A DNA stretch of 64,000 bases from Anaerofustis stercorihominis DSM 17244 (GCF_000154825.1 NZ_DS560019.1:620001-684000), one strand, 5' to 3'; shown: positions 42,662 to 52,649, counted from the stretch's first letter. Notes: a model not told the origin generated them from the sequence alone. Numbers and translations: made by a program.

Positions 42662-44221
42662 CTATTTTATAAGCCCTTTTGATAATAAGAATTCATGAGC
42701 AACATCTTTAGCTTTTTTACCCTCTACATCTACTTGATAATTAAGGTCAATCATTACATCTTCATTTAGATATTTTGACAATTTTTCCATTAATCCTTTT
42801 ACTTCGGGACACTCTTCATTAACCGTATCATTTACTACAGGTACGGCTTCGTATCTAGGGAAAGCCCCTTTATCATCTTCAAGTACAACAAGGTCATACT
42901 TCTTTAACAGTCCGTCAGTGGAATAAGCGTCAATCACATCACAGTTCTTATTTTTAAGAGCTGTATATCTAGGAGAACCGTCTATAGGAACCACTTCTTT
43001 AAAGTTCATCCCATAAGTCTTTTGAAGTGATTTATAACAGTCCTTCCTTTCCATAAATGTTAAAGTAGGTGATAAAGTAAGTTTATCCGCAACTCTTTCA
43101 AGGTCACTGAACTTCTTCAAATTATACTTTTTAGCCGTATCTTTTCTTACCGCCAATGTATAAGTATTATTAAAGTTCAAACTATCATAAACATTTAAAT
43201 TATATTTGGATTTCATTTCTTTTTTGCATGTATCAAGAACTTTTTTCATATCATTTATATTTTCATGTGCCAGTACACTTCCAAACAATGTACCGGTATA
43301 ATCGATATACATATCTATATCACCGGATTTCATTGCGTCAAGAACGATACCGCTTGCACCCAATGACAACGATTGTTTAACATTTATATCCGTATTTTCT
43401 TCTATAAGTTCTTTTGTCATGTAAGAAAGAACTTCCTGTTCGGTAAAGTCCATAGAACCTAAATTTATAGTTTTCCCTCCGGAACTTTGTTTAAAGTTAT
43501 AAAAACTTCCAAAAATCAAGGCTATGCAAGTAAGTATTATAACTATATTATCAAAATTCTTCTTAAATTTGCTTGTAGGATTGGAAAGTTTCATATTCTT
43601 AGGTATCAATTTATTTTCAAATATACCAAAAATATAATCTATAAATAACGCTAAGAAACAAGCCGGTATGGCTCCGGATAATATTTGATTGTTATTAACT
43701 GTCCTAATTCCGGCATATACCAAATAACCAAGTCCGCTTGCACCTATAAATGCGGCAAGGGTCATAAGTCCTACGGCACTTACAGCACTTATCCTTACTC
43801 CAGCAAGAATTACCGGAAGAGCAAGAGGAAACTGGACTTTATATAATATCTGCAGCTTAGTGAGCCCTATACCTTTTGCAGCTTCCAAAGTATCCGAGTT
43901 TACATTCGATAGCCCTGCATAAGTATTCTTTACTATAGGAAGAAGCGAATATAATATAACCATTATAATTGCAGGCTTTGTACCGATACCCACAAATGGA
44001 ATTAAAAAGCCGAGCAATGCCATTGAAGGAATAGCCTGGATTATATTGGTAAGAGCCATTATAGGTTTCTTAGCAGGTTTCACATAGGAAATCAAAATAC
44101 CTAAAGGAACGCCTATTACTATTGAAGCTATGATAGCTATAAAAGTAAGCTCAATATGTTTTATAAACAAATCTAATATGGTAGAAGCATTAGCCGAAAA
44201 ATAATCTATAAATCCACTCAT
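42662..44221 (-). CDS. Glycine betaine/carnitine/choline ABC transporter, fused permease and binding protein
   Basis: 519 residues. The N-terminal 200 are a permease of the OpuCB/ProW type with five or six helices and the EAA loop TLEAAKGIGLTKLQILYKVQ. The last 270 form an OpuCC-type binding domain (GGKTINLGSMDFTEQEVLSY, then DIDMYIDYTGTLFGSVL and TLSPTLTFMERKDCYK). The fusion is known in this family and tethers the substrate-binding domain to the membrane. It starts on the last base of the ATPase gene and would take up compatible solutes for osmoprotection. Confidence 0.93.
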   Translation of the reverse strand: MSGFIDYFSANASTILDLFIKHIELTFIAIIASIVIGVPLGILISYVKPAKKPIMALTNIIQAIPSMALLGFLIPFVGIGTKPAIIMVILYSLLPIVKNTYAGLSNVNSDTLEAAKGIGLTKLQILYKVQFPLALPVILAGVRISAVSAVGLMTLAAFIGASGLGYLVYAGIRTVNNNQILSGAIPACFLALFIDYIFGIFENKLIPKNMKLSNPTSKFKKNFDNIVIILTCIALIFGSFYNFKQSSGGKTINLGSMDFTEQEVLSYMTKELIEENTDINVKQSLSLGASGIVLDAMKSGDIDMYIDYTGTLFGSVLAHENINDMKKVLDTCKKEMKSKYNLNVYDSLNFNNTYTLAVRKDTAKKYNLKKFSDLERVADKLTLSPTLTFMERKDCYKSLQKTYGMNFKEVVPIDGSPRYTALKNKNCDVIDAYSTDGLLKKYDLVVLEDDKGAFPRYEAVPVVNDTVNEECPEVKGLMEKLSKYLNEDVMIDLNYQVDVEGKKAKDVAHEFLLSKGLIK

Positions 44222-45369
44222 TATTCTTCATCCTCGCTTTCATCATATTTTTGTTTAAGTGCGGTAAATAATATACTCTTTGTGATAAGCCCCACTAATT
44301 TATTATCCTTGTCAACAACGGGAATAGTATATATATTTGTTTCATCGGTCTTATTAAGTACATCTATTATAGAATCTTCCGGAGAAACGTATATAAAGTT
44401 TATATGATATTTTTCTTTGTGTCTGTTTAATACTTCTCCAACGGTCAAATCTTTATTTCTTTCTTTCAATGCTCGTCTGGCATCCAAAAGACCCAAAAAT
44501 TCTCTTTTCCTGTTTATGACTATAATACTGTCAATTTTTCTATCCGCCATAATAGTACCGGCTTTAAAGCATTTTAAATTATCAAAACACGTTACAGGAT
44601 TATCCATCATGATATCTTCTGCTCTTATAAGTTCAGGAGATTCCCATATCCTTTTTTTACCTATGAAATTCTGTACAAAATCATTTGCAGGATGTTTCAA
44701 TATATCTTCAGGAGAAGCATACTGCTGTATCCTTCCTTCATTTATAAGACATATCCTATCTGCAAGTTTTATTGCTTCGGAAATATCATGAGTAACAAAA
44801 ACAATTGTTTTCTTTACCCTTGATTGGATTTCCAATAGTTCATCCTGTAGATTATTTCTTGTAATAGGGTCGAGCGCACTGAAAGGCTCGTCCATAAGTA
44901 TGATATCCGGATCATTTGCAAAAGCCCTCGCAACACCTATCCTTTGCTGCTGTCCGCCGCTCATCTGCGTAGGATATAAGTCTAGATATTCATCTGCTTC
45001 AAGACCTATCATATCGAGAAGCTCATAAGTCTTTTTATTTATCTTCTCTTTATCCTTTTTTTGTAGCTTTGGTATAAGCTCTATGTTTTCTCTTACCGTC
45101 ATATGAGGAAACAATCCGGTTTGCTGGATTACATAACCGATTTTTCTTCTCAGCTCAATATCATTTATCTTGCTTATATCATCATCGTTAATGCTTATTT
45201 TACCCTCTGTCGGAGTTATGAGTTTATTTATCATCTTTAGGATCGTAGTTTTCCCGCAGCCGCTAAGGCCTAATAAACAAACAAATTCACCATCTTCGAT
45301 TTCAAATGAGACGTCCTTCAGTACTGATTTTTTCTTGTACGATTTGGAGACATCTTCAAATTTAATCAT
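44221..45369 (-). CDS. Betaine-type ABC transporter ATP-binding protein with CBS domains
   Basis: 382 residues. Walker A GLSGCGKTTILKMI (about residue 35), Q-loop YVIQQTGLFPHM, signature MSGGQQQRIGVARAFAND, Walker B IILMDEPFSALDP and H-loop VFVTHD define the OpuCA/ProV ATPase. Two CBS modules (about 255-305 and 315-370) form the C terminus. In OpuA the CBS pair senses ionic strength. It forms a two-gene operon with the fused permease/binding protein. Confidence 0.94.
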   Translation of the reverse strand: MIKFEDVSKSYKKKSVLKDVSFEIEDGEFVCLLGLSGCGKTTILKMINKLITPTEGKISINDDDISKINDIELRRKIGYVIQQTGLFPHMTVRENIELIPKLQKKDKEKINKKTYELLDMIGLEADEYLDLYPTQMSGGQQQRIGVARAFANDPDIILMDEPFSALDPITRNNLQDELLEIQSRVKKTIVFVTHDISEAIKLADRICLINEGRIQQYASPEDILKHPANDFVQNFIGKKRIWESPELIRAEDIMMDNPVTCFDNLKCFKAGTIMADRKIDSIIVINRKREFLGLLDARRALKERNKDLTVGEVLNRHKEKYHINFIYVSPEDSIIDVLNKTDETNIYTIPVVDKDNKLVGLITKSILFTALKQKYDESEDEE

Positions 45370-45569
45370 TTAATTACTCCCTTTCCATAAAATGTTATTT
45401 TTTTACATATATATTATAATTATCCTACTTTAACATTAAATAAAACTTAAATAAATATGAATATATAATTATAATTTTATTTAATAATTACATATCTATA
45501 TTATTAATCATATAACATAATACAAATTTAGTCAAATTATGTAATATTCTTAAATAATAATGATACTGT

Positions 45570-45598
45570 TTGATTTATACTTTATTTTAATATAAAAT
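45570..45598 (+). promoter_or_regulatory. Likely promoter of upp
   Basis: TTGATT (45570-45575), 17 bases and TAAAAT (45593-45598) lie 31 bases before the gene. The rest of the 259-base intergenic region is plain AT-rich sequence. Confidence 0.5.
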
Positions 45599-45628
45599 AA
45601 ATAACAGAATAACAACGAGGTAATATAT

Positions 45629-46258
45629 ATGTCAAAGATAGTAATAGTTGAACACCCTATAATCAAGGATTATTTAAGTAAGATAAGGAATAAAGAAACA
45701 AATACAAAAGAATTCAGAAATGCAGTAAAACAGCTTTCCGTATTGATTGGATATGAAGCGACAAGAAATTTAAAGACACAAAACATCAAGGTTCAGACAC
45801 CATTATGCATGACACAATGCGAAGAACTTGTTAATGAAGATATAACCATAGTTCCCATTCTTCGAGCAGGTCTCGGTATGCTTGAGGGCATGCTGGAACT
45901 TTTACCAAGCGCAAGGGTAGGTCATATAGGGCTGGAAAGAAACGAAGAAACCTTAAAACCACGAGAGTATTATTTTAAAATGCCGGGGAATTATGAAACC
46001 ATGCAAACATTTGTAATAGACCCTATGCTGGCTACCGGAGGATCAGCCGTAGATGCAATAGATAAGATAAAAGAAAAAGGAATAAAAAATATTACATTTA
46101 TATGTGTGATAGCAGCTCCGGAAGGGGTAGATAGACTCAAAGAAGCACACCCTGATATAAATATTTATATGGGTACATTAGATGATCATTTAAACGAAAA
46201 AGGATATATCGTCCCGGGACTCGGAGATGCGGGGGATAGGATTTTCGGAACACTATAA
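45629..46258 (+). CDS. upp: Uracil phosphoribosyltransferase
   Basis: 209 residues, full length: IVEHPIIKDYLSKIRNKETN, TVPILRAGLGM-type segment IVPILRAGLGMLEGMLELLP, GHIGLERNEETL, and the PRPP-binding loop FVIDPMLATGGSAVDAI, ending GLGDAGDRIFGTL. It salvages uracil to UMP. Single gene with its own terminator. Confidence 0.97.
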   Translation: MSKIVIVEHPIIKDYLSKIRNKETNTKEFRNAVKQLSVLIGYEATRNLKTQNIKVQTPLCMTQCEELVNEDITIVPILRAGLGMLEGMLELLPSARVGHIGLERNEETLKPREYYFKMPGNYETMQTFVIDPMLATGGSAVDAIDKIKEKGIKNITFICVIAAPEGVDRLKEAHPDINIYMGTLDDHLNEKGYIVPGLGDAGDRIFGTL

Positions 46259-46261
46259 AAT

Positions 46262-46288
46262 AAGGGACTAACTTTAGTTAGTCCTTTA
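46262..46288. terminator. Terminator between upp and the PNPOx-like gene
   Basis: GGACTAAC/GTTAGTCC with a 4-base loop and flanking A/T runs lies between convergent genes. Confidence 0.75.
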
Positions 46289-46780
46289 TTCATCTTTACC
46301 ATATTTTAACTCTTTTCCGTCAGAGCCATATTTTTTTCTTTTCCCATAAATCTCTTCTATTTTTATCTTTATGACATTGGTTCTATGTAAACTTCTGTTA
46401 ATAGCATTATCAAAGTTTTCCATATTAGATAAAGCATATCGCTTACATATCAATTTAAGTGCATGAATTTTCTCATCCTCGTCTGTAACCAAAGCCCCTT
46501 TTCCATTCACGACAGCACTTTCATATTCCAAAGTAAAATCCACAGGTCTTGGTTTACATTTACTTACCGCAGTTAATGTAATATTATTATTCTTATTTAA
46601 AATATCTATCTTACTTCCTTCAAAAGCACAATGAAAATATAAAACATCATTATCTCTTACTATCGAAACCGGTACAGAATAAGGTTTATCTTCATTCACC
46701 ATGGATAAAGTGACAAAAGGAGCTTTATCAAGCACACGAAGAGCAAAGTCTTTATTCATTTCTCTGTCTTTTCTTCTCAT
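46286..46780 (-). CDS. Pyridoxamine 5'-phosphate oxidase-related (NimA-like) flavoprotein
   Basis: 164 residues of the split-barrel FMN-binding fold: FVTLSMVNEDKPYSVPVSIV, VLYFHCAFEGSKIDIL, VTAVSK-type strand ITLTAVSKCKP, then ESAVVNGKGALV and IKIKIEEIYGKRKKY. NimA-like members include nitroimidazole reductases. The true oxidase has other residues, so the substrate is uncertain. It lies nine bases downstream of the pyridoxal-kinase-like gene, a context that supports a B6-related role. The start has GGAG six bases upstream. Confidence 0.85.
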   Translation of the reverse strand: MRRKDREMNKDFALRVLDKAPFVTLSMVNEDKPYSVPVSIVRDNDVLYFHCAFEGSKIDILNKNNNITLTAVSKCKPRPVDFTLEYESAVVNGKGALVTDEDEKIHALKLICKRYALSNMENFDNAINRSLHRTNVIKIKIEEIYGKRKKYGSDGKELKYGKDE

Positions 46781-46789
46781 TTTATTCTC

Positions 46790-47623
46790 CTATTTTAAAA
46801 ACTGCAAATTATCTTCTATATTCATTCCTTTTCTCTTATCAACAACTATCTTTTCATCTTTTTCCATAGCTTTTCTGACAAAGTCTGAAGCTATTTTACA
46901 AGCCTCTTTAAGAGTTTTACCCTCCAAAACTTTTCCTACCATGACACCAGAAAATACATCTCCGGTTCCCGGAAATCTTACATTTATATAATCGTAAGGT
47001 ACAGAAAAATATTCATCTTCAGAGTAAGAATAACCTTCTATGGAATAATTGCCACTTTCTTTATTTTTAACACTTGTTATCACCACAGATTTTGAACCCA
47101 GTTTTCTGAATTCATCGATATATTCTTTTATTTCATGACTATCAAGTTCATCCTTTTTCATTTCATCATAGAGTATAAAAGAAGCTTCGGTAAAATTCGG
47201 AGTAACGATATCCGCAAGGGCACACATTTCCCTCATATTCTTAACTACATTTTTACTAAGTCCCAAATATAAATTACCGTCATCTCCCATTATCGGGTCG
47301 ACCATAACCAGAGGATCATTCTCTTTGTTATCACTTATTATCTTTTCTATCAATCCGACTTGCTCATCGGAATTTATAAATCCGGTACAGATAGCATCAA
47401 ATTTAAAACCAAGTTCGTCCCATATACCGATAGTCTTTTTCATATATTCGCTCATATCGAGTATTTCGAATAGTCCGTAATCAAGAGTATTCGAAACTAT
47501 TGCAGTAGGAAGATTATGCACCCTAAAACCCATTGAAGATACAATAGGCATCATAGCCGACAATGCAACCTTACCCACACCCGGCAAATCATTTATTAAA
47601 AGTATATCTTTATTCTTATCCAT
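46790..47623 (-). CDS. Pyridoxal/pyridoxamine kinase-like protein
   Basis: 277 residues of the ribokinase-like PdxK/PdxY group. The N-terminal ILLINDLPGVGKVALSAMMP, the substrate-side TAIVSNTLDYG, VMVDPIMGDDGNLYLG (magnesium/ATP site), VTPNFTEASFIL and the C-terminal anion hole RFPGTGDVFSGVMVG with catalytic Asp are visible. It would phosphorylate B6 vitamers in salvage of pyridoxal phosphate. It is the first gene of a two-gene operon with the PNPOx-like gene. Confidence 0.9.
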   Translation of the reverse strand: MDKNKDILLINDLPGVGKVALSAMMPIVSSMGFRVHNLPTAIVSNTLDYGLFEILDMSEYMKKTIGIWDELGFKFDAICTGFINSDEQVGLIEKIISDNKENDPLVMVDPIMGDDGNLYLGLSKNVVKNMREMCALADIVTPNFTEASFILYDEMKKDELDSHEIKEYIDEFRKLGSKSVVITSVKNKESGNYSIEGYSYSEDEYFSVPYDYINVRFPGTGDVFSGVMVGKVLEGKTLKEACKIASDFVRKAMEKDEKIVVDKRKGMNIEDNLQFLK

Positions 47624-47708
47624 TTTATGCTCCTTTTGCTTATGTATTTATTGTAGATTATATAACTTTTACACTTCTTTTATCAACACAATCTTATAGA
47701 AAACAAAT

Positions 47709-47734
47709 AAAAAGGAGGTATAATCCTCCTTTTT
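47709..47734 (-). terminator. Terminator of the zinc dehydrogenase gene
   Basis: The stem AAAAAGGAGG/CCTCCTTTTT has a 6-base loop and is followed by a T-run on the minus strand. Confidence 0.88.
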
Positions 47735-48770
47735 ATGGTACTAAAACTATTTTAATCGCTTCTCCTGCTTTTGCAATATTTAATGCTTCATCAATATCTT
47801 TCATAGGCATTACTTTGGTAATAAATTTTTCCGGAGTAAACTCCTCTGAAATTGCCAGTCTAAATGCTTCCTGCTGATCCTTTACATTTGCACCGAAATG
47901 TCCGTAAATCCATAAGTTATTATAATGAATTATATTTGTATCAAGAGGAGTTAATGTACCTTTAGGAACACCGCCAAAGAATGTAATTACTCCGCCGTTC
48001 CTTGCCATTTCCAGCGCCTGCTGCTGTGTTTTAACTACGGGAGTAGCAGAAATAACATGATCGGCACCTTTTTTATTTGTTATCCTCTTAACTTCTGCTA
48101 TCGGATCTATTTCCAAGCTGTTAATTATATAATCCGCTCCCAGTTCTTTTGTAGTATTAAGCCTGTTTTGAGCTATATCTATTGAAATAACGGTTTTGGC
48201 ACCTCTGAGTTTTGCCAGGCGAACATGAAAACAACCTATAGGTCCCGCTCCTATAATTACTACCGTATCACCGAATTTTATATTTAGTTTTCTTTGACAA
48301 GAATAAACCGAAGACAAAGGTTCTCCAAGTGTAGCATATTCATATTTTATGTCTTTTGGTATTTTAGCCCACATTTTTGCTTTTAATACTCTTCCTGATA
48401 CTGCCGCATATTCTGCAAACCCGCCGATTTCAGGCTCTTTTATATTTTGACATTGTTCGCTTCTTCCGTCTATGCAAGCTTCACACTCCATACAAGGTAC
48501 CGGTCTTGGGCTGAATATCCTATCTCCTATTTCAAAACCTGTACACTCCGCTCCTATTTCAACTATTTCACCGACTTCCTCATGACCATATACAAACGGA
48601 TAATTACCTTTTTTCGAATCGGTTGTCAAATTTCTGATATCCGAACCGCAAAGCCCCACAGCCTTCACTTTAATTAAAAATCCGTCTGTTGGACATTCCG
48701 GTTTTTCTATTTTTTCATATCTGATATCGTTTGGTCCGTACATCAAAAGAGCATTCATCATTTCTTTCAT
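47733..48770 (-). CDS. Zinc-dependent medium-chain dehydrogenase (polyol-phosphate/GatD type)
   Basis: 345 residues. The catalytic zinc site is VGLCGSDIRNL and YGHEEVGEIVEIG. The structural zinc cysteines are in PRPVPCMECEACIDGRSEQC, and the Rossmann motif is VVIIGAGPIGCFHVRLAKLR. Galactitol-1-phosphate, sorbitol and threonine dehydrogenases all have this form. It is transcribed divergently from the PRD regulator of a Gat-type PTS operon, 214 bases away. That makes oxidation of the phosphorylated polyol to a ketose phosphate the likeliest job. The start has AAGGAG seven bases upstream. Confidence 0.85.
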   Translation of the reverse strand: MKEMMNALLMYGPNDIRYEKIEKPECPTDGFLIKVKAVGLCGSDIRNLTTDSKKGNYPFVYGHEEVGEIVEIGAECTGFEIGDRIFSPRPVPCMECEACIDGRSEQCQNIKEPEIGGFAEYAAVSGRVLKAKMWAKIPKDIKYEYATLGEPLSSVYSCQRKLNIKFGDTVVIIGAGPIGCFHVRLAKLRGAKTVISIDIAQNRLNTTKELGADYIINSLEIDPIAEVKRITNKKGADHVISATPVVKTQQQALEMARNGGVITFFGGVPKGTLTPLDTNIIHYNNLWIYGHFGANVKDQQEAFRLAISEEFTPEKFITKVMPMKDIDEALNIAKAGEAIKIVLVP

Positions 48771-48984
48771 AAGTTTTCTCCTTCTTTTTCCTTTTTATAA
48801 TTTTAGACTACATAAGAAAATAAGTATGTTCAAGTCAAAAAGCTTTCTAAAATCACGGAAAAGGTTTTGTCTTGATTATTAATATAATTGAAATTATATT
48901 TAAATTAAGAAAAGCGAGATATAGACAGTAGTGAAAGAAAAACGGGTATAATAATAGTATTCAATCATACTTAAGGAGATAAAT

Positions 48985-50979
48985 ATGAAAAAACGAAGCT
49001 GTCAAATATTGGAACAACTATTATACAGAGGTAAAAATTATAAAATCGAAGAATTAGCAAAATATTATGATGTATCTCAAAAAACTCTTCAAAATGATTT
49101 TTCGGATATAAATACTTTTTTAAAAGAAATTAATATACCCCAATTAACAGTATTGAAAAGCGGAGAAATAAAATTATTTGATAAAAAATTTGATGAGTAT
49201 ACTATAGAAAAATTAAATAAACTCGGAAATATACAGTACATTATGGAAAAGAAAGAAAGAGTAAATTTAATAATAATTATACTGCTTAAAGAAAGCAAAT
49301 TTATAACAATGAATCAACTGGCGGAAAAACTATGTGTTACAAGGATAACTATTCTTAACGATATGATAGAAGTAAATTTAAAACTTAACAAATATAATAT
49401 AGAAGTTCTAAGCAAACCGGGAAAGGGAATAATAGCAGCTTATGATGAATATGATGCCAGATGTTTGATTACACATTTATTATTTGACAGTTACCATTCC
49501 AATGAAAGAGAAAGTAATATTTCAAATGTATATTTTATTAAACTAATTAAAGAAATTGAAAATAATTATACTTTGGAAAGTTTAAAAAATATATTGGATG
49601 AAATAATTATTGATAAAAAATATGATTTTAGAAATAGAGGTTATTATGCTATTTTATTCAGTTTATTTGTAATTTTAAACAGGAGATCCAACGAAATCAC
49701 GTACATTGAAGAAAACAAAAGATATTCAAACAAAGAATATGATATCGCAAAGGAGATATATGAAATATTAACAAAAAAATTAGATATCATTCCAAATAAA
49801 AACGATATTCATTACCTTGCGGGATTTATATCAAATAAAGATATATTAAAACCTTTGATTAATGTAGATGACTATGTAGAGCTTCATACTACAGTAGCTA
49901 CATTTTTATATAAAATTTCGGAACAATTGGATATAAGTTTATATGATGAATATTCTCTTTTTGAATTTTTAATAAAACATCTAAATGCAATGGCAATGAG
50001 AATAAAAAATGAAGAACTGCTGATTAATCCTATATATGAACAATTAAAAGAAAAATATGATTATGTCTTTAAAGCAGTAAAAGAAAATATAAGACTAATT
50101 GAAGATTTCTACAAATTAAAAATCGATAAAAATGAACTTTCATATATTGTAATGCATATATGTGCGGAAATAGAAAGAGAAACAACAAAAATGAGAAAAC
50201 CTTCAATCTTAATAGTATGCCCAGAAAGCATGGCAGCGGGACAGCTGATTGCCGCACAGCTTGAAAAGTATTTCGACTTTAATATAAAAGCTATTATAAC
50301 CGATAGTTATGAGATAAGCGATAATTTAAATATAGATTTTATTATTTCTACGGTAGTACTTCCAAGATTAAAATATCCAGTACTAATTATAAATACTATT
50401 ATAGATGCAGAAGACTATAACAGAATTCAGACAATAATATTTTCTCTGATAAAGGACTACAAAAAATTAAAAAAAAGCATAGAAAATAAAGAAAGTCTTA
50501 CTTTACCGGGGATTAAACATAGATTGTATCAGTCAATCAATCCCTCTTTGATAAAAATAACGGATGATATTACTTCATGGGAAGAAGTATTAAGGCAAGG
50601 TGGTGATTTACTGATAAATGCAGGATATGCTTCAAAAGATTTCAGTGATGATTTGATAAAAAGTGCAAATTTAAACGGACCGTATTTTGTGATCAGAAAG
50701 GGTGTCGGACTAGCCCATGCACTTTCAAAAGACAGTAATTATGAAAGTGCAATAAGCCTTACGGTTTTAAAAAACGGAGTAAAGTTTAATCATCCTTATA
50801 ACGACCCCGTAAAACTATTATTCAGTTTAGTTATCAAAGATTCCAAATCTTATTTAAATATATTTAACGATGTTCTTAAATTAAGTACAAACAAGGATTT
50901 TACACATGGAGTAATTAATGCAAAAAGCGAGAAAGAAGTATATGACATAATAGTAAAAGAAAGTTTAAAACTGAATTAA
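48985..50979 (+). CDS. PRD-containing transcriptional activator with PTS IIB and IIA domains
   Basis: 664 residues. Two N-terminal helix-turn-helix units (KIEELAKYYDVSQKTLQNDF and TMNQLAEKLCVTRITILNDM) are followed by two PRDs (about 170-270 and 280-385, with conserved histidines such as DIHYLAGF, FEFLIKHLNAM and YIVMHICAEIE). A IIB-Gat-like domain follows (ILIVCPESMAAGQLIAAQLE, Cys in the phosphoryl loop), then an EIIA type-2 domain (about 505-660; VGLAHALSK keeps the His). This is the MtlR/LicR design, which couples PTS phosphorylation state to operon activation. It heads the cluster IIB-IIC-IIA-aldolase. Confidence 0.92.
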   Translation: MKKRSCQILEQLLYRGKNYKIEELAKYYDVSQKTLQNDFSDINTFLKEINIPQLTVLKSGEIKLFDKKFDEYTIEKLNKLGNIQYIMEKKERVNLIIIILLKESKFITMNQLAEKLCVTRITILNDMIEVNLKLNKYNIEVLSKPGKGIIAAYDEYDARCLITHLLFDSYHSNERESNISNVYFIKLIKEIENNYTLESLKNILDEIIIDKKYDFRNRGYYAILFSLFVILNRRSNEITYIEENKRYSNKEYDIAKEIYEILTKKLDIIPNKNDIHYLAGFISNKDILKPLINVDDYVELHTTVATFLYKISEQLDISLYDEYSLFEFLIKHLNAMAMRIKNEELLINPIYEQLKEKYDYVFKAVKENIRLIEDFYKLKIDKNELSYIVMHICAEIERETTKMRKPSILIVCPESMAAGQLIAAQLEKYFDFNIKAIITDSYEISDNLNIDFIISTVVLPRLKYPVLIINTIIDAEDYNRIQTIIFSLIKDYKKLKKSIENKESLTLPGIKHRLYQSINPSLIKITDDITSWEEVLRQGGDLLINAGYASKDFSDDLIKSANLNGPYFVIRKGVGLAHALSKDSNYESAISLTVLKNGVKFNHPYNDPVKLLFSLVIKDSKSYLNIFNDVLKLSTNKDFTHGVINAKSEKEVYDIIVKESLKLN

Positions 50980-51016
50980 ATAAAAGTTCATGAATTTTAT
51001 TTAATATATATTTATC

Positions 51017-51031
51017 AAAAAAGCGCTTGGA
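51017..51031 (+). promoter_or_regulatory. Possible catabolite-responsive (cre-like) element before the IIB gene
   Basis: The palindromic core AAGCGCTT (51021-51028), in an A-rich left flank, fits the centre WAARCGYTW of CcpA sites but not the outer bases. It lies 26 bases upstream of the IIB start codon. Confidence 0.35.
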
Positions 51032-51053
51032 TTAAACTTATAGGAGGAAAAAA

Positions 51054-51353
51054 ATGAGCAAACATATCAATATCGTAGTTTCCTGCGGTACGGGAATGGC
51101 GACATCAACAATTGTAGAACAGGAAATCAAACAGATATTAAAAGAAGAAAACATTAATGCGAGTATAATAAAATGCTCTACTATGGCACTTGACTCTAAT
51201 TTAGAAAATGCAGATGTAGTATTTTTATCAACAAATTATAAATTACCGGATACTGTAAAGTGGATGAGTGTATTTTCTCTTATCTCGGGGATAAATGAAG
51301 ACGAAGAAAGAGATAAGATAAGAAAATTACTTCATGAAGTATCGGATAGTTAA
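51054..51353 (+). CDS. PTS galactitol-family EIIB (cluster A)
   Basis: 99 residues, the normal size of a separate GatB-type IIB. The phosphocysteine loop is NIVVSCGTGMATSTIVEQEI with Cys11. The second strand ADVVFLSTNYKLP and a short C-terminal helix complete the Rossmann-like fold. It passes phosphate from IIA to the sugar bound by IIC. The RBS AGGAGG is strong. The IIC gene follows after 11 bases. Confidence 0.93.
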   Translation: MSKHINIVVSCGTGMATSTIVEQEIKQILKEENINASIIKCSTMALDSNLENADVVFLSTNYKLPDTVKWMSVFSLISGINEDEERDKIRKLLHEVSDS

Positions 51354-51364
51354 GGAGGAATAAA

Positions 51365-52636
51365 ATGGAACTTTTAACTAAAATAGTAAAAATAATTATA
51401 GATTCCGGCTACATTATTATGCTTCCGATTATGATAACAATAATAGGGGTCATATTTAGAATGAAATTCGGACATGCATTGAAAGCCGGATTAATGATAG
51501 GAATAGGTCTTCAAGGTATTAATCTTATTGCGGGATACATGATAGAATCACTGACTCCTGCTATAGAATTTTATCAAAAAATGAATTCAGGCACAGGTTT
51601 TCCTCTCTTGGATGTAGGATATGAGGTAGAATTCCTGCTTGACTGGTCGGTACCTTTCGCAGCTTTGGTTGTAGTGGTTGCAATTGTTTTAAATGTATTA
51701 TTGATTCGTTTTAATATTACTAAAGTAATGAATGTAGATGTTTGGAACTTTGCAAACTTTATTACGGTAGGAGTTATTGCTTACTATATATCAAACAGTT
51801 TCCTTATAGGCTTGTTGGTTTGTGCGATTATGAGTGTTGTTACGCTGTTTTACGCACAGTGGATGGCTCCCAAATGGCAGGAGTTTACCGGGATTCAAGG
51901 GGTAACATGCAGTACATATTCAATGTCCTTAGTTTACCTGTGCGGAATAATTGTAAATAAAGTATTTGATATGATACCCAGACTAAATAAGCTGGACTTA
52001 AATATAGAACACTTAAGAGAAAAAGTAGGAATATTGGTCGATCCCGCAGTTCTCGGTTTCATCGTAGGAGCATTTTTGGGAATACTTACAAAACAGTCAA
52101 TTCAAGATATTTTGATCCTGGGAGCCAAGCTTTCCGCGGCATTGGTACTTCTTCCTAAAATAGCAGGATTATTGATGGAGGGTTTAAATCCTCTCGGTGC
52201 CGGGATAAGAAAATATATGCAAAATAAAACCGGCGGAGAAAAAGAACTTATAATAGGTATGGATGTTGCAACCGGTATCGGAGAACCATGCGGAGTTACA
52301 GTTGCAGTACTAATAATCCCCGTAATAATATTATTAAGTTTTGTAGTACCGGGAATAAAGAGTTTTCCTGCAATGCTTCTGGGCGGAACGATTTACTGGT
52401 CTGTAATGGCTTCGATGGTTTCAAACGGAAACGTACTTAGAGCATTAGTCACAAACGCACTGTTTTTGGTAATAGCAATGATTGCATGTGCATACTTTGC
52501 TCCGCAGATAGGAATTATATTACAAAGTGCGGGCGTTGTCGACACTGCCGCAGGTCATACTTGTATAGGTCTTGCCGATAGGCTCGGAAGTATAATTATG
52601 CTCATAATAGGAAAATTTATGGGCTTTGGAGCGTAA
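51365..52636 (+). CDS. PTS galactitol-family EIIC (cluster A)
   Basis: 423 residues with about ten membrane helices: IMLPIMITIIGVIFRMKFGH, GIGLQGINLIAGYM, LLDVGYEVEFLLDWSVPFAA, and the substrate-side GMDVATGIGEPCGVTVAVLI, the Gat equivalent of the sugar-binding loop. It carries the polyol across the membrane during phosphorylation. It lies directly between IIB and IIA. GatC of E. coli is of similar length. Confidence 0.93.
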   Translation: MELLTKIVKIIIDSGYIIMLPIMITIIGVIFRMKFGHALKAGLMIGIGLQGINLIAGYMIESLTPAIEFYQKMNSGTGFPLLDVGYEVEFLLDWSVPFAALVVVVAIVLNVLLIRFNITKVMNVDVWNFANFITVGVIAYYISNSFLIGLLVCAIMSVVTLFYAQWMAPKWQEFTGIQGVTCSTYSMSLVYLCGIIVNKVFDMIPRLNKLDLNIEHLREKVGILVDPAVLGFIVGAFLGILTKQSIQDILILGAKLSAALVLLPKIAGLLMEGLNPLGAGIRKYMQNKTGGEKELIIGMDVATGIGEPCGVTVAVLIIPVIILLSFVVPGIKSFPAMLLGGTIYWSVMASMVSNGNVLRALVTNALFLVIAMIACAYFAPQIGIILQSAGVVDTAAGHTCIGLADRLGSIIMLIIGKFMGFGA

Positions 52637-52649
52637 GGATAGGTGAATT

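Noticed and set aside
45370-45628. Riboswitch or attenuator ahead of upp
   Set aside because: The region is low-complexity AT sequence with a plain promoter. No conserved aptamer core or competing stem pair was seen.
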